From Streptococcus constellatus (lineage in GTDB: Bacteria > Bacillota > Bacilli > Lactobacillales > Streptococcaceae), in the NCBI RefSeq assembly GCF_902167705.1, contig NZ_CABHMZ010000035.1, positions 1 to 38,006 of the forward strand: 38,006 bases of DNA. The letters are read 5' to 3'. The position numbers and the translations under genes were made by a program. Positions 7,170 through 13,924 of this stretch are shown piece by piece (position 1 is the first letter of the stretch; the number at the start of each line of letters is the position of its first letter). Below the pieces are notes generated by a model, which was not told the origin of the DNA, did no database searches, and was given only the letters and a program-made list of their open reading frames with translations.

Positions 7170-8015
7170 CTACCGACCACCATAATAGGCTAATTGTTTT
7201 TTAAGTCTGGGGCGCTCATGTTTCAATAGGTCTTTCATCAAACCTAGATAGTCAATTTCTGATGTTTGATAGGTCTCTAAGATTTTTTTGTATCTTGCTC
7301 TTGTATTTCTATGGAGCTCTTTCCAGATATTTTTATCATGAATGAGAGCGGTCAGATAGATTTGAGTCTCAATAGGTAAACCTTTAAATTTGAATGGCTT
7401 AAAGATAACTGTATTGATAACCTCGAATATCTCCTCAACCGAGCGACTTCTCAACTGAAATTCCAAGCGCCACCAGTGTTGAAACTGACTAGCAAATTCC
7501 TTGTCTTTATCAGTTCCATTTTCCAGTTGCTCCTTTTTCTTGTTATATAGCCTTACTTGCTTTTCAGAACGCGAAGCACCAAGGTACTTTGTTTCTAGCT
7601 TTCCGGTCTCTGAACGAAATTCCTTAGTTGCGGTTGGTCTGCCTTTCTTCTCTAACACGAACTCACTACAATCAACTTCAAATAAATCAAAAGCCAAGTC
7701 AGCACGAGATATTGCAATATCTTCCAAACATGGTATAATAGTGTCAATGATATCAGTATCTACTGAGCGGAGTTTATTGGGATTGAACTCCAACCTGAAA
7801 GGGCGAGCATTAAAGGCTTGTCCTTTTATTTTGTCATATTCCATATAGACCACGACTTGACCTCCGTCCTTGGTATAAGCTCTAAACATATCCGTCATCG
7901 CTGTCTGAATACTAATTGCTGTATGGCTTTCAACTAGATTTTTGAGAGTTAGGAGTTTGCGGGGCCTGATATAAGCTGTTATCGTGATATTATCTAAGCT
8001 AACTTTTAATTTCAA
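7170..8015 (-). CDS. Rolling-circle replication initiator (Rep_trans / pT181 family)
   Basis: A 281-aa initiator that would nick a double-strand origin and start rolling-circle replication. The family pattern is clear: ISRADLAFDLFEVD, then KYLGASRSEKQVRLYNKKKE with the conserved RLYNKK block, then WWRLEFQLRSRSVEE. Family members are usually about 280-320 residues, so it looks complete. The start is TTG 8015, with AAAGGAG seven bases upstream; a rare start would keep expression low. Upstream (8016-8316) is a structured region that may hold its origin or control sequences. On an integrated element, Rep could allow replication of the excised circle and so stabilise it. Confidence 0.85.
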   Translation of the reverse strand: MKLKVSLDNITITAYIRPRKLLTLKNLVESHTAISIQTAMTDMFRAYTKDGGQVVVYMEYDKIKGQAFNARPFRLEFNPNKLRSVDTDIIDTIIPCLEDIAISRADLAFDLFEVDCSEFVLEKKGRPTATKEFRSETGKLETKYLGASRSEKQVRLYNKKKEQLENGTDKDKEFASQFQHWWRLEFQLRSRSVEEIFEVINTVIFKPFKFKGLPIETQIYLTALIHDKNIWKELHRNTRARYKKILETYQTSEIDYLGLMKDLLKHERPRLKKQLAYYGGR

Positions 8016-8316
8016 ACAAAACTCCTTTCTTTTTACGGTCGCCTATCGGCGCCGATTTTTTTGTCTGCGTAAAGACCTCCTCCCTAATGAAAATTCTTGG
8101 GGGAGCAACCCCAAGCCGACCCCTTCGGAGTCGAACCATTTTCATTTTCCGTCAGTCAAACTTGCCAAAAAACGGGTGTAGTAAATGCACTTTAAATGTG
8201 CACATAGCGGGCTGTTAGAGGGCGCCCAGTTATAATTTTTTCGCAACCCCAGAAATTCTGACCTCAAAATTCCATTTTCAAAATATTTTCATACCTGTTT
8301 TCATAAATATTTTTGA
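8016..8316. other. Structured non-coding region upstream of rep (possible origin or leader)
   Basis: A 300-base gap without a gene. An outer inverted repeat AATGAAAAT/ATTTTCATT (about 8088-8144) encloses two further hairpins (CTTGGGG/CCCCAAG and CGAC...GTCG), giving a three-way cruciform. A TGCAC/GTGCA hairpin follows near 8187-8203 and GGGCGCCC near 8222. This may be a double-strand origin, or a leader that limits Rep translation. Confidence 0.4.
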
Positions 8317-8958
8317 CTAGAAATTTTGTAAATCTGAAGGAGATTTTTTTAAAAAGTCTTCTCGGTCAACTAAAAATATTTCGAGGATTTTTTCAATAAT
8401 CTCATCAGGTGGCACCTGTTTATTTTTCTTGTAGCTAAAGAAACGGTCTTTAGCTTTTTTTATTTCTCCTAAATCGTCGGACACATCAGCAAACAATAAA
8501 TCGTTCAGCTCAAACCAACGTAGTTCAGATTGTTTGCGGAGTATTTCAAAATTTCTCCAGAATGTCCGACCTTCATCTAACTGATCCATCTTTCTCATCA
8601 GTTGAATTCTTTCGATTTTTCGATATTCTTTCGGTAAAAGTACCGTCACATACTCAGGAGACATGTTTGAATAGATAACCTCTTCTGTTACAACAATGGG
8701 AAGCTTTAGGGAACTATCAACATCTTTCAAAATCTTTCGAACAAATTGACTAAGGGTAATTTGTGTATTCAACTTATACTTCAACATCTTAGTGCTTAGT
8801 AGTTCAAAGATATCAGTTGACCTAAAAAGCCATTCCATCAGTGTTTTAGTATCTATATCTTTGCTTGAAAATGCTTGATAATCAAGATGATAGCTGTCCA
8901 ATCGTGATTGGATAGCTTGATTAAGTGCATTATCTTTCCCAAAATAAATCTTTATCAT
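8317..8958 (-). CDS. Spx-like protein without redox cysteines, with XRE-like C-terminus
   Basis: A 213-aa protein whose first 120 residues follow the Spx/ArsC fold: it starts MIKIYFGKDNALNQ, like the Spx start MIKIYT..CTSC, with Asn at 10 and 13 where Spx has its redox cysteines. LKLPIVVTEEVIYSN and VLLPKEYRKIE then match the Spx block around PIxVDE and the FLPRxVR end. The C-terminal 85 residues (FWRNFEILRKQSELRWFELN ... IIEKILEIFLVDREDFLKK) look like a degenerate XRE helix-turn-helix. Spx binds the RNA polymerase alpha C-terminal domain and redirects transcription, so this protein might join polymerase to element promoters independently of redox state. It lies three bases after the 108-aa gene and so is co-expressed. 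Similarity was judged by eye. Confidence 0.6.
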   Translation of the reverse strand: MIKIYFGKDNALNQAIQSRLDSYHLDYQAFSSKDIDTKTLMEWLFRSTDIFELLSTKMLKYKLNTQITLSQFVRKILKDVDSSLKLPIVVTEEVIYSNMSPEYVTVLLPKEYRKIERIQLMRKMDQLDEGRTFWRNFEILRKQSELRWFELNDLLFADVSDDLGEIKKAKDRFFSYKKNKQVPPDEIIEKILEIFLVDREDFLKKSPSDLQNF

Positions 8959-8961
8959 TTT

Positions 8962-9288
8962 TCATACCTCGTTGATATATATTTTATAGGGCAAACTGTG
9001 ACCATAATAAATATCTACTCTTTCACGTTCAATCAGATTGACTTCTTCCAATCGTCGCATAATAGTTATCATTGTAGTTCTACTACAAGAAAACATCTTG
9101 GCTAACTCGTTTAATTTAAAATTTAGATAGACACTCCCATCAACATCTATCCAACCTTTTTCAGGTGCTTCTATCTGCTTGTCTTTTAGGACAGCATAGA
9201 CAAACAAGTCTGTAGCAGACAGGCTACTGTAAAAATCATCTTGTAATAAAATTTTAGGTATTAAGTAATTTTCGTTATCATAGTCCAT
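8962..9288 (-). CDS. Winged-helix protein resembling the RepA N-terminal domain
   Basis: A 108-aa protein. YLIPKILLQDDFYSSLSATD followed by GWIDVDGSVYLNFKLNELAK and MFSCSRTTMITIMRRLEEVN matches the N-terminal DNA-binding domain of RepA_N plasmid initiators, but the rest of that protein is absent. It probably acts as a stand-alone DNA-binding regulator or replication accessory. GAGAGGTAAG precedes the ATG. It lies five bases after the HTH gene and three bases before the Spx-like gene, in one leftward operon. Confidence 0.7.
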   Translation of the reverse strand: MDYDNENYLIPKILLQDDFYSSLSATDLFVYAVLKDKQIEAPEKGWIDVDGSVYLNFKLNELAKMFSCSRTTMITIMRRLEEVNLIERERVDIYYGHSLPYKIYINEV

Positions 9289-9293
9289 AGCTC

Positions 9294-9572
9294 TTACCTC
9301 TCAAATTGTTGTAACCATTGAGCGACTTTATGCTTGTCATACAAGGTCACTCCGTCAATGACCATGTGGGGCATGCCTTCACGTTGCCATTTGACAATAG
9401 TCGTCGTTGAGACATCTAGCCAACGGCACAAGCCTGCCATACGAACCATAGGCTTATAAAGCTCCTTGTCCTCAAGGGCTTTTTCTATTGCCTTTTGGAG
9501 CATATTGTCATAGCGAGCCAGTAACTTCTTTTCAGTTACTTTTGGGAGTTGTATAGTAAATCCTTCTGTCAT
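9294..9572 (-). CDS. Helix-turn-helix DNA-binding protein (MerR/excisionase-like)
   Basis: A 92-aa protein whose second half (residues 45-88, MAGLCRWLDVSTTTIVKWQR then a turn and WLQQFER) is an HTH_17-type fold seen in excisionases and small regulators. The N-terminal half is helical. It lies at the head of the leftward replication/mobilization operon rather than beside the integrase, so a role in operon control is as likely as a recombination directionality factor. Element 1 has no other excisionase candidate. Confidence 0.65.
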   Translation of the reverse strand: MTEGFTIQLPKVTEKKLLARYDNMLQKAIEKALEDKELYKPMVRMAGLCRWLDVSTTTIVKWQREGMPHMVIDGVTLYDKHKVAQWLQQFER

Positions 9573-9702
9573 CTGCGGGTTCTCCTTTTTGTTAAAATCA
9601 TTTTTAAACTATTTTCATTGCCTATTTTCTGGAGATGGCGCAATCTAAAATAGTTCCATAGGGTAAATATACCTGTCTAGTATTTCAGACCGAGCAACAC
9701 TC

Positions 9703-10002
9703 CTATTTTTCAAGGCTGGTTCTTGCCTGTTTCATACGTTCAGCAAGTTCTTGACGTTGTTCTTCTGTCATCTTGCGTTTTTTCTTAGGAAATACGTTGA
9801 TTCCAAAATCCTCACCAATCTTCATAATGGCATTGAGCCAAATCGTTCTGCCTTCTTCTTCCTCAGTGTTTAACACTTTATAAGCTTCAGGAAGTTTTAA
9901 CACCTTTTGAATGTGCGGGTAATAATTAGTTTCAATCGTCCACTGTTTATCCAGTGCATCAAATCGGACAAACGTTTCTTGTTCTTCTAGTGTGTAAGCC
10001 AT
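9703..10002 (-). CDS. Hypothetical protein, first gene of the element 1 operon
   Basis: A 99-aa soluble protein with no recognised domain. It starts EEQETFVRFDALDKQWTIET and ends in a basic helix with KKKRKMTEEQRQEL. It is the first gene after the minus-strand promoter at 10068-10096, divergent from the repressor. Acidic first half plus basic tail is common in small phage and mobile-element proteins. A 130-base gap separates it from the next gene; I see nothing definite there. Confidence 0.6.
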   Translation of the reverse strand: MAYTLEEQETFVRFDALDKQWTIETNYYPHIQKVLKLPEAYKVLNTEEEEGRTIWLNAIMKIGEDFGINVFPKKKRKMTEEQRQELAERMKQARTSLEK

Positions 10003-10041
10003 AGCTGACCCCTTTCTTTATTGTATAAGCTTCGAAAACAA

Positions 10042-10057
10042 ATACACAAACGTGTAT
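10042..10057. promoter_or_regulatory. Candidate repressor operator
   Basis: An inverted repeat ATACAC-AAAC-GTGTAT lies between the divergent promoters. A related half-site (CGTGTAAT) occurs near 10113 inside the repressor promoter. Position and symmetry fit a binding site for the adjacent XRE repressor. Not proven. Confidence 0.5.
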
Positions 10058-10067
10058 CTTATATTTA

Positions 10068-10096
10068 ACTATATTCTCTTTTGTGATTTATGTCAA
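10068..10096 (-). promoter_or_regulatory. Leftward promoter of the element 1 operon
   Basis: On the minus strand TTGACA, 17 bases, TATAGT is nearly ideal. It drives the leftward genes from 10002 and is adjacent to the palindrome at 10042, so a bound repressor could block it. Confidence 0.75.
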
Positions 10097-10123
10097 GGAT
10101 AAATTTCTCTTTCGTGTAATTTG

Positions 10124-10132
10124 TGCTATAAT
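10124..10132 (+). promoter_or_regulatory. Extended -10 promoter of the repressor gene
   Basis: TGCTATAAT provides an extended -10 element 24 bases upstream of the TTG start. No good -35 box is visible 17 bases upstream, which is normal for an extended -10 promoter. It divides the lysogeny-type switch between repressor (right) and transfer operon (left). Confidence 0.6.
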
Positions 10133-10155
10133 ATCCTCAAAAGGAGTAAATTCAT

Positions 10156-10719
10156 TTGACAAACTTTCAATCACTTGTAAAAGACAGTAAGCTATCCCTA
10201 AAAGAAATAAGCGAAATAACTGGAATAGGTTATTCTACTCTTGGAAACTATAACCAAGGAAGCCGAACCCCTAATGCTAAGAATGCTCAAATTCTAGCAG
10301 ATTATTTTGGTGTCTCTATTCCTTACTTACTAGGGCTTGATGATAATCCTAATCTCGTAGACCCAGGAGCACCTAAAGAAGTTCTGAAAGGTTTTGCCAA
10401 GATACTTCAAGGAAAAAGTAGTATAGACAATAAAATCACCAAATGGACCCCTTTTGGAGATGAGTTAGCTATCATACTTGCGAAAATCAATCAGTCGGAA
10501 GCACTGGCTGATTATATTGACTTTCTAGCAAGTAAAAATGACTTTAACCCTATTTTAGTTAAAGCCATCAAGCAATTTATAGCCGACGAAAAACAAGGAC
10601 TAATTCCTTTTCTGATTAACAAGTCAGAAGGGGAAGACTCACCATATCACTACGTTTGGCAAGCATGGGAAAACTCCGACGAATACAAGAGAAGAATGGC
10701 TGAAAAACGTAAAAAATAA
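10156..10719 (+). CDS. XRE-family repressor (cI/ImmR-like)
   Basis: A 187-aa regulator starting at TTG 10156, eight bases after AAAGGAG. Residues 6-60 are a classical Cro/CI helix-turn-helix (SLKEISEITGIGYSTLGNYN followed by NAQILADYFGVSIPYLLGL). The rest is helical and lacks the Ser/Lys protease pair of LexA-type repressors, so de-repression would need another route, such as a protease or antirepressor. It sits between the divergent promoters and upstream of the integrase on the same strand, and should keep the leftward operon silent while the element is integrated. Confidence 0.85.
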   Translation: MTNFQSLVKDSKLSLKEISEITGIGYSTLGNYNQGSRTPNAKNAQILADYFGVSIPYLLGLDDNPNLVDPGAPKEVLKGFAKILQGKSSIDNKITKWTPFGDELAIILAKINQSEALADYIDFLASKNDFNPILVKAIKQFIADEKQGLIPFLINKSEGEDSPYHYVWQAWENSDEYKRRMAEKRKK

Positions 10720-10731
10720 TTGTAAAAACTC

Positions 10732-10784
10732 GTAATTTCTTTATTTTATAAGCTTCGAAACCTAAAAAATAAAGGAGAAATTAC
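10732..10784 (+). promoter_or_regulatory. Stem-loop around the integrase ribosome binding site
   Basis: GTAATTTCT (10732) pairs perfectly with AGAAATTAC (10776), and TTATTTT (10741) with AAAATAA (10766). The three unpaired bases AGG at 10773-10775 are the ribosome-site core. The start codon is two bases beyond the stem. This 16-bp stem could hide or expose the integrase ribosome site. The loop contains TATAAGCTTCGAAA, which also occurs near 10024. Confidence 0.6.
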
Positions 10785-10785
10785 A

Positions 10786-11958
10786 ATGTCCATTCACAAA
10801 TACCCAAGTAAAAAAGCCAAAAACGGCTATTTGTATTTTGTCAAGGTCTATATGACTAAAGACGGTCAACGTGCAGACCATGTAAAGCGTGGCTTTCGTA
10901 CTCGAAAAGACGCCAAAGACTACGAAGCTAGATTCATCTATCTTAAGGCTTCAGGAAAGTTGGAAGAGTTCATCAAGCCAACTCATAAAACTTATAACGA
11001 GATATTCGAAAAATGGTATCAAGCCTATCAAGATACAGTAGAGCCGACAACGGCTTCACGTACGCTTGATATGTTTAGGTTGCACATTCTGCCAGTCATG
11101 GGAGAATTGCCTATCGGTAAAATCTCCCCTTTAGGCTGCCAGAACTTTATCACGGAAAAAGCAAAGACTTTCAAGAATATCAAGCAAATCAAGTCTTACA
11201 CTGGTAAAGTCTTTGACTTTGCGATTAAGATGAAATTGCTTAAGCATAATCCTATGACAGAAATCATTATGCCAAAGAGGAAGAAGATACGGACAGAAAA
11301 TTATTGGACGGTTCAAGAACTACAAGAGTTCCTAAACATTGTCCTTCAGGAAGAGCCTTATAAGCATTATGCACTCTTTAGATTACTAGCCTATAGCGGC
11401 TTGAGGAAAGGCGAGCTGTACGCTCTTAAATGGGCTGATATAGACTTTCAGAGCGAGGCTCTCAGCATAAGCAAGAGCCTAGGACGATTAGACGGTCAGG
11501 CAGTCGAAAAAGGCACTAAAAACGATTTTTCAGTTCGAAAGATTAAGCTAGATAGCGAAACTATCTCTATTCTGCAAGAATGGAAGTCAAATTGCCAAAA
11601 AGAAAAGGCACAACTAGCAGTCGCACCTCTTTCTATCGAGCAAGATTTTATCTTCACTTACTGCACACGTACAGGCTCAATAGAGCCACTACATGCAGAC
11701 TATATCAACAATGTACTTTCAAGGATTATTCGAAAACATGGCTTAAGGAAAATCAGTCCTCACGGCTTCAGACATACTCATGCTACCTTGATGATTGAAA
11801 TCGGAGTCGACCCTGTCAACACTGCCAAAAGGTTAGGGCATGCAAGTAGTCAAATGACTTTAGACACCTACAGCCATTCAACAGCTAACGGAGAAGATAG
11901 AGCCATCAAACAATTTGCGAGTTATCTAAAAAACAATACAAAAAACTCCAGACAGTAA
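10786..11958 (+). CDS. int: Tyrosine recombinase, integrase of element 1
   Basis: A 390-aa Tn916-like integrase. The N-terminal 60 residues (YFVKVYMTKDGQRADHVKRG) form the arm-binding domain, 65-165 the core-binding SAM-like domain, and the rest the catalytic domain. Catalytic residues are Arg207 (SGLRKGE), His326 and Arg329 (PHGFRHTH), His352 (LGHASS) and Tyr362 (DTYSHS), so it looks active. It is the last gene before the right attachment site and converges on rpsI. It should recombine the rpsI tail using the GGTATCAA arm repeats at both ends. Translation may be limited by the hairpin at 10732-10784. Confidence 0.93.
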   Translation: MSIHKYPSKKAKNGYLYFVKVYMTKDGQRADHVKRGFRTRKDAKDYEARFIYLKASGKLEEFIKPTHKTYNEIFEKWYQAYQDTVEPTTASRTLDMFRLHILPVMGELPIGKISPLGCQNFITEKAKTFKNIKQIKSYTGKVFDFAIKMKLLKHNPMTEIIMPKRKKIRTENYWTVQELQEFLNIVLQEEPYKHYALFRLLAYSGLRKGELYALKWADIDFQSEALSISKSLGRLDGQAVEKGTKNDFSVRKIKLDSETISILQEWKSNCQKEKAQLAVAPLSIEQDFIFTYCTRTGSIEPLHADYINNVLSRIIRKHGLRKISPHGFRHTHATLMIEIGVDPVNTAKRLGHASSQMTLDTYSHSTANGEDRAIKQFASYLKNNTKNSRQ

Positions 11959-11976
11959 GTCTAGAGTAGAGTAATG

Positions 11977-12007
11977 CGGGCGATTTGCATCGCAATCCCG
12001 ATTTTTT
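11977..12007 (+). terminator. Terminator after the element 1 integrase
   Basis: An imperfect stem (CGGGCGAT...ATCGC..CCCG with a bulge) is followed by ATTTTTTAG, 19 bases past the integrase stop. Confidence 0.6.
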
Positions 12008-12176
12008 AGAAGAATTTTCTCCAAGGACAGCATCGAAGCCTGTTAGGAATGAATCCCAACCTGATTTTCCTGTCATTACACTCTCAAAGTTTAACATAAA
12101 CAGGAAGTATACGTCAATTATATAAACTATTCAAAGATAAGAATATAATCAAAAAAGATGTAAAAGTTTTTCCAAA

Positions 12177-12198
12177 ACGGTATCAAAAAAGGTATCAA
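12177..12198. repeat. Integrase arm-type repeats, right end of element 1
   Basis: ACGGTATCAAAAAAGG then TATCAA: the same GGTATCAA doublet as at 3985-4005, in the same orientation, about 75 bases from the right attachment site. Confidence 0.6.
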
Positions 12199-12217
12199 AA
12201 GCAAAAATCAACAAAAA

Positions 12218-12248
12218 AAGCACCTTGCAAGAGACTTGCAAAATGCTT
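12218..12248 (-). terminator. Terminator hairpin carried at the right end of element 1
   Basis: A 14-bp stem with two mismatches (AAGCACCTTGCAAG / CTTGCAAAATGCTT) and a 3-base loop lies between the arm repeats and the middle rpsI tail. It would have ended rpsI transcription when element 1 was directly attached to rpsI. It now serves no gene. Its sequence is unlike the left and right rpsI terminators, which suggests it came from another host. Confidence 0.55.
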
Positions 12249-12272
12249 GTAATCGTTGTTGTAAAGCGGTTC

Positions 12273-12323
12273 TTAACGTTTAGAGAACTGGCTAGCTTTA
12301 CGTGCCTTTTTAAGACCTGGTTT
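12273..12323 (-). repeat. Attachment site, middle copy
   Basis: A second 51-bp rpsI-tail copy, again encoding [16 protein letters not shown] and stop on the minus strand, with eight or so silent differences from the functional gene. It divides element 1 from element 2. About 20 bases to its left it also resembles the left copy (GTAATCGTTGTTGTAAAG). Confidence 0.85.
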
Positions 12324-12427
12324 GGCTAACCTAGTAACTAAACTAGCTCAAATACCTTTAATCATGCCACTTTTAACTACCAAACATTTACTAGCTCTCA
12401 ACTAATTTCAACCATTTTCATCTAAAT

Positions 12428-12486
12428 AGGGCAAATTTTTCTACAAAACTAACCAAAACGAGTCAGCTATATCAGTAATTTGCCCT
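12428..12486. repeat. Integrase arm-type repeats, left end of element 2
   Basis: AGGGCAAA at 12428 and its inverse TTTGCCCT at 12479. The same octamer recurs twice at 20040-20059 by the right end. It is unrelated to the GGTATCAA repeats of element 1. Confidence 0.55.
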
Positions 12487-12511
12487 AAATGATGAAATTT
12501 TATTATTAAAT

Positions 12512-13723
12512 TCATTGAATATTTTTTTCTTGATAACTATTTATTATGTCTTTAATAATATGTCTTGGTAATTTACTGTAATAACCATCTAACATTTTCT
12601 TCAAAATTTCTTCTTTTAACATTTTTTCTACATCAGAATTCTCTAGTAGGGATATGAGTTCAAGTGGTTCAAGTTCATCAATATCAATGCAAGCTAACCT
12701 ATTTTCTGAATCAATATAATATACAACACTCGAGTTATTTGACTCATTTCTTGCTCGTACATCTTTTTCTGCTTTATCTAAAATCCATTTTGGAAACGTA
12801 ACAACATACTTCTTTTCTTCCTGAGCCTCTATCCTATCAATTTCATCTTCTGTTAACTCTGTAATCATGTTTACGAGTGTAGTATTGTTTAATATATATA
12901 ATTTTTTTCTACTACACATATATAATTCATTCATCAAGAAAATACTTGGCCCAACTTTCATATTTGAAGTTTTATAAATTAAATCACTTTTTTTATTTGA
13001 TTCTCCGTCATTAGTAATAAAGATAACTTTATCACCACGAGGTTGTTCCGTTGCTTTTTTTAATATATCCTTCCAAATAATTAAATCACCATATTTTTGA
13101 TGATAAGATATGCCATTATATTTTCTTGTCCCATCTTTATTTTTGTCATCAAATCCCGGTGGAATAGCCTCTGCAAAACGTTTTTCTCCTTCTTTCTCTA
13201 TTTCATCTATCCATTCCTGCTCATACACATCTCCAATAGAATCAGAAATAATATTAAGTAACTCTTTATAAACTTCATCTTCTTTATCAGTAATTTCATC
13301 TCTTACAAATGAATTCACCTTAGTCAAAAAATCATCAGTAAAAAGCTCCAAATTTCCAATCAAATGTTTTAGTTTACCATTCTCAATATCCATTTTAATT
13401 AAATCAGTATTCTGTACACTTGATTTTAATTGATTCAATGCAGATTCAACTTGTTTAAAGTATGAGTCTGCATTTCTTTTTTTAGTTTTCTTTTTATTAC
13501 TTTTATTGAAATGAAATTCAAGAGCGACTAAATAAGGTATGTAAAGATTTCTCTTTATTGATTTTAATGAACCCACATACTTAGTAGCTATATCAATTGG
13601 CAACTCTAAAATCTGTAATAAAAAATTTGTATCAACTACAATTAAATTATTTTCATCTTTTATATCAGTTGTTTCTAGTTTCTCTTGGTGAAATTCTGGG
13701 AACATTTCAATTACTTTTTTCAT
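12512..13723 (-). CDS. PIN-like domain nuclease (candidate defence gene)
   Basis: A 403-aa protein with the acidic residues of a PIN-type RNase: VVDTNFLL (Asp31), LVALEFHF (Glu68), HQKYGDLIIWKDIL and VIFITNDGES (Asp near 235). The block PPGFDDKNKDGTRKYNG before GDLIIW is characteristic, in my recollection, of the large PIN-like proteins found in defence islands. Residues 70-200 are helical and mostly charged. A C-terminal region of about 120 residues has no recognised fold. It lies on the minus strand with GAGGTAAATAT before its ATG, opposite to the rest of the element, so it is a separately expressed cargo gene. RNA cleavage during phage infection is an inference. Confidence 0.7.
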   Translation of the reverse strand: MKKVIEMFPEFHQEKLETTDIKDENNLIVVDTNFLLQILELPIDIATKYVGSLKSIKRNLYIPYLVALEFHFNKSNKKKTKKRNADSYFKQVESALNQLKSSVQNTDLIKMDIENGKLKHLIGNLELFTDDFLTKVNSFVRDEITDKEDEVYKELLNIISDSIGDVYEQEWIDEIEKEGEKRFAEAIPPGFDDKNKDGTRKYNGISYHQKYGDLIIWKDILKKATEQPRGDKVIFITNDGESNKKSDLIYKTSNMKVGPSIFLMNELYMCSRKKLYILNNTTLVNMITELTEDEIDRIEAQEEKKYVVTFPKWILDKAEKDVRARNESNNSSVVYYIDSENRLACIDIDELEPLELISLLENSDVEKMLKEEILKKMLDGYYSKLPRHIIKDIINSYQEKNIQ

Positions 13724-13853
13724 ATATATTTACCTCAATTACTTATATAGTTCATTATAACAAACATTCTGAAATTTAACGCTATGAAATCTAAATATAG
13801 CCATAACTTACAATCAACAAAAAAATATTTGTAAATTTTTTATTCTAAATCTC

Positions 13854-13881
13854 TTGCATTTTCCAAAAAAACAGTTATAAT
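13854..13881 (+). promoter_or_regulatory. Promoter of the element 2 rightward operon
   Basis: TTGCAT, 16 bases, TATAAT, with the ATG 44 bases further on. The stretch 13724-13853 holds the divergent start of the PIN gene and is A/T-rich with no other feature visible. Confidence 0.6.
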
Positions 13882-13924
13882 AAAAGTATAGTTGTTGTAA
13901 CACAGAATAAAGTAGGTGAAAATT

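Larger units (their letters stand above)
3833..12272. mobile_element. Integrative mobilizable element 1 (MobV / pT181-type Rep)
   Basis: An 8.4-kb element lies between two direct rpsI-tail repeats, with a tyrosine integrase at its right end. Its modules, left to right, are toxin-antitoxin, small membrane peptide and unknown gene, MobV relaxase, oriT, rolling-circle Rep, Spx-like regulator, DNA-binding proteins, repressor and integrase. It lacks a coupling protein and any mating-pore gene, so it would need a helper for transfer. The Rep plus MobV arrangement suggests ancestry from a pMV158/pT181-like mobilizable plasmid that gained an integrase. Confidence 0.85.

Noticed and set aside
6964..7204. 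Short frames on both strands in the hairpin-rich spacer
   Set aside because: They arise from stem-loop sequence and include the oriT; no ribosome site.
8016..8316. A plus-strand frame across the rep upstream region as a gene
   Set aside because: It overlaps the rep start and runs through the hairpins; no ribosome site.
13916..13924. GTG as start of the 290-aa cargo gene
   Set aside because: It forms part of the AGGTG ribosome site for ATG 13925.
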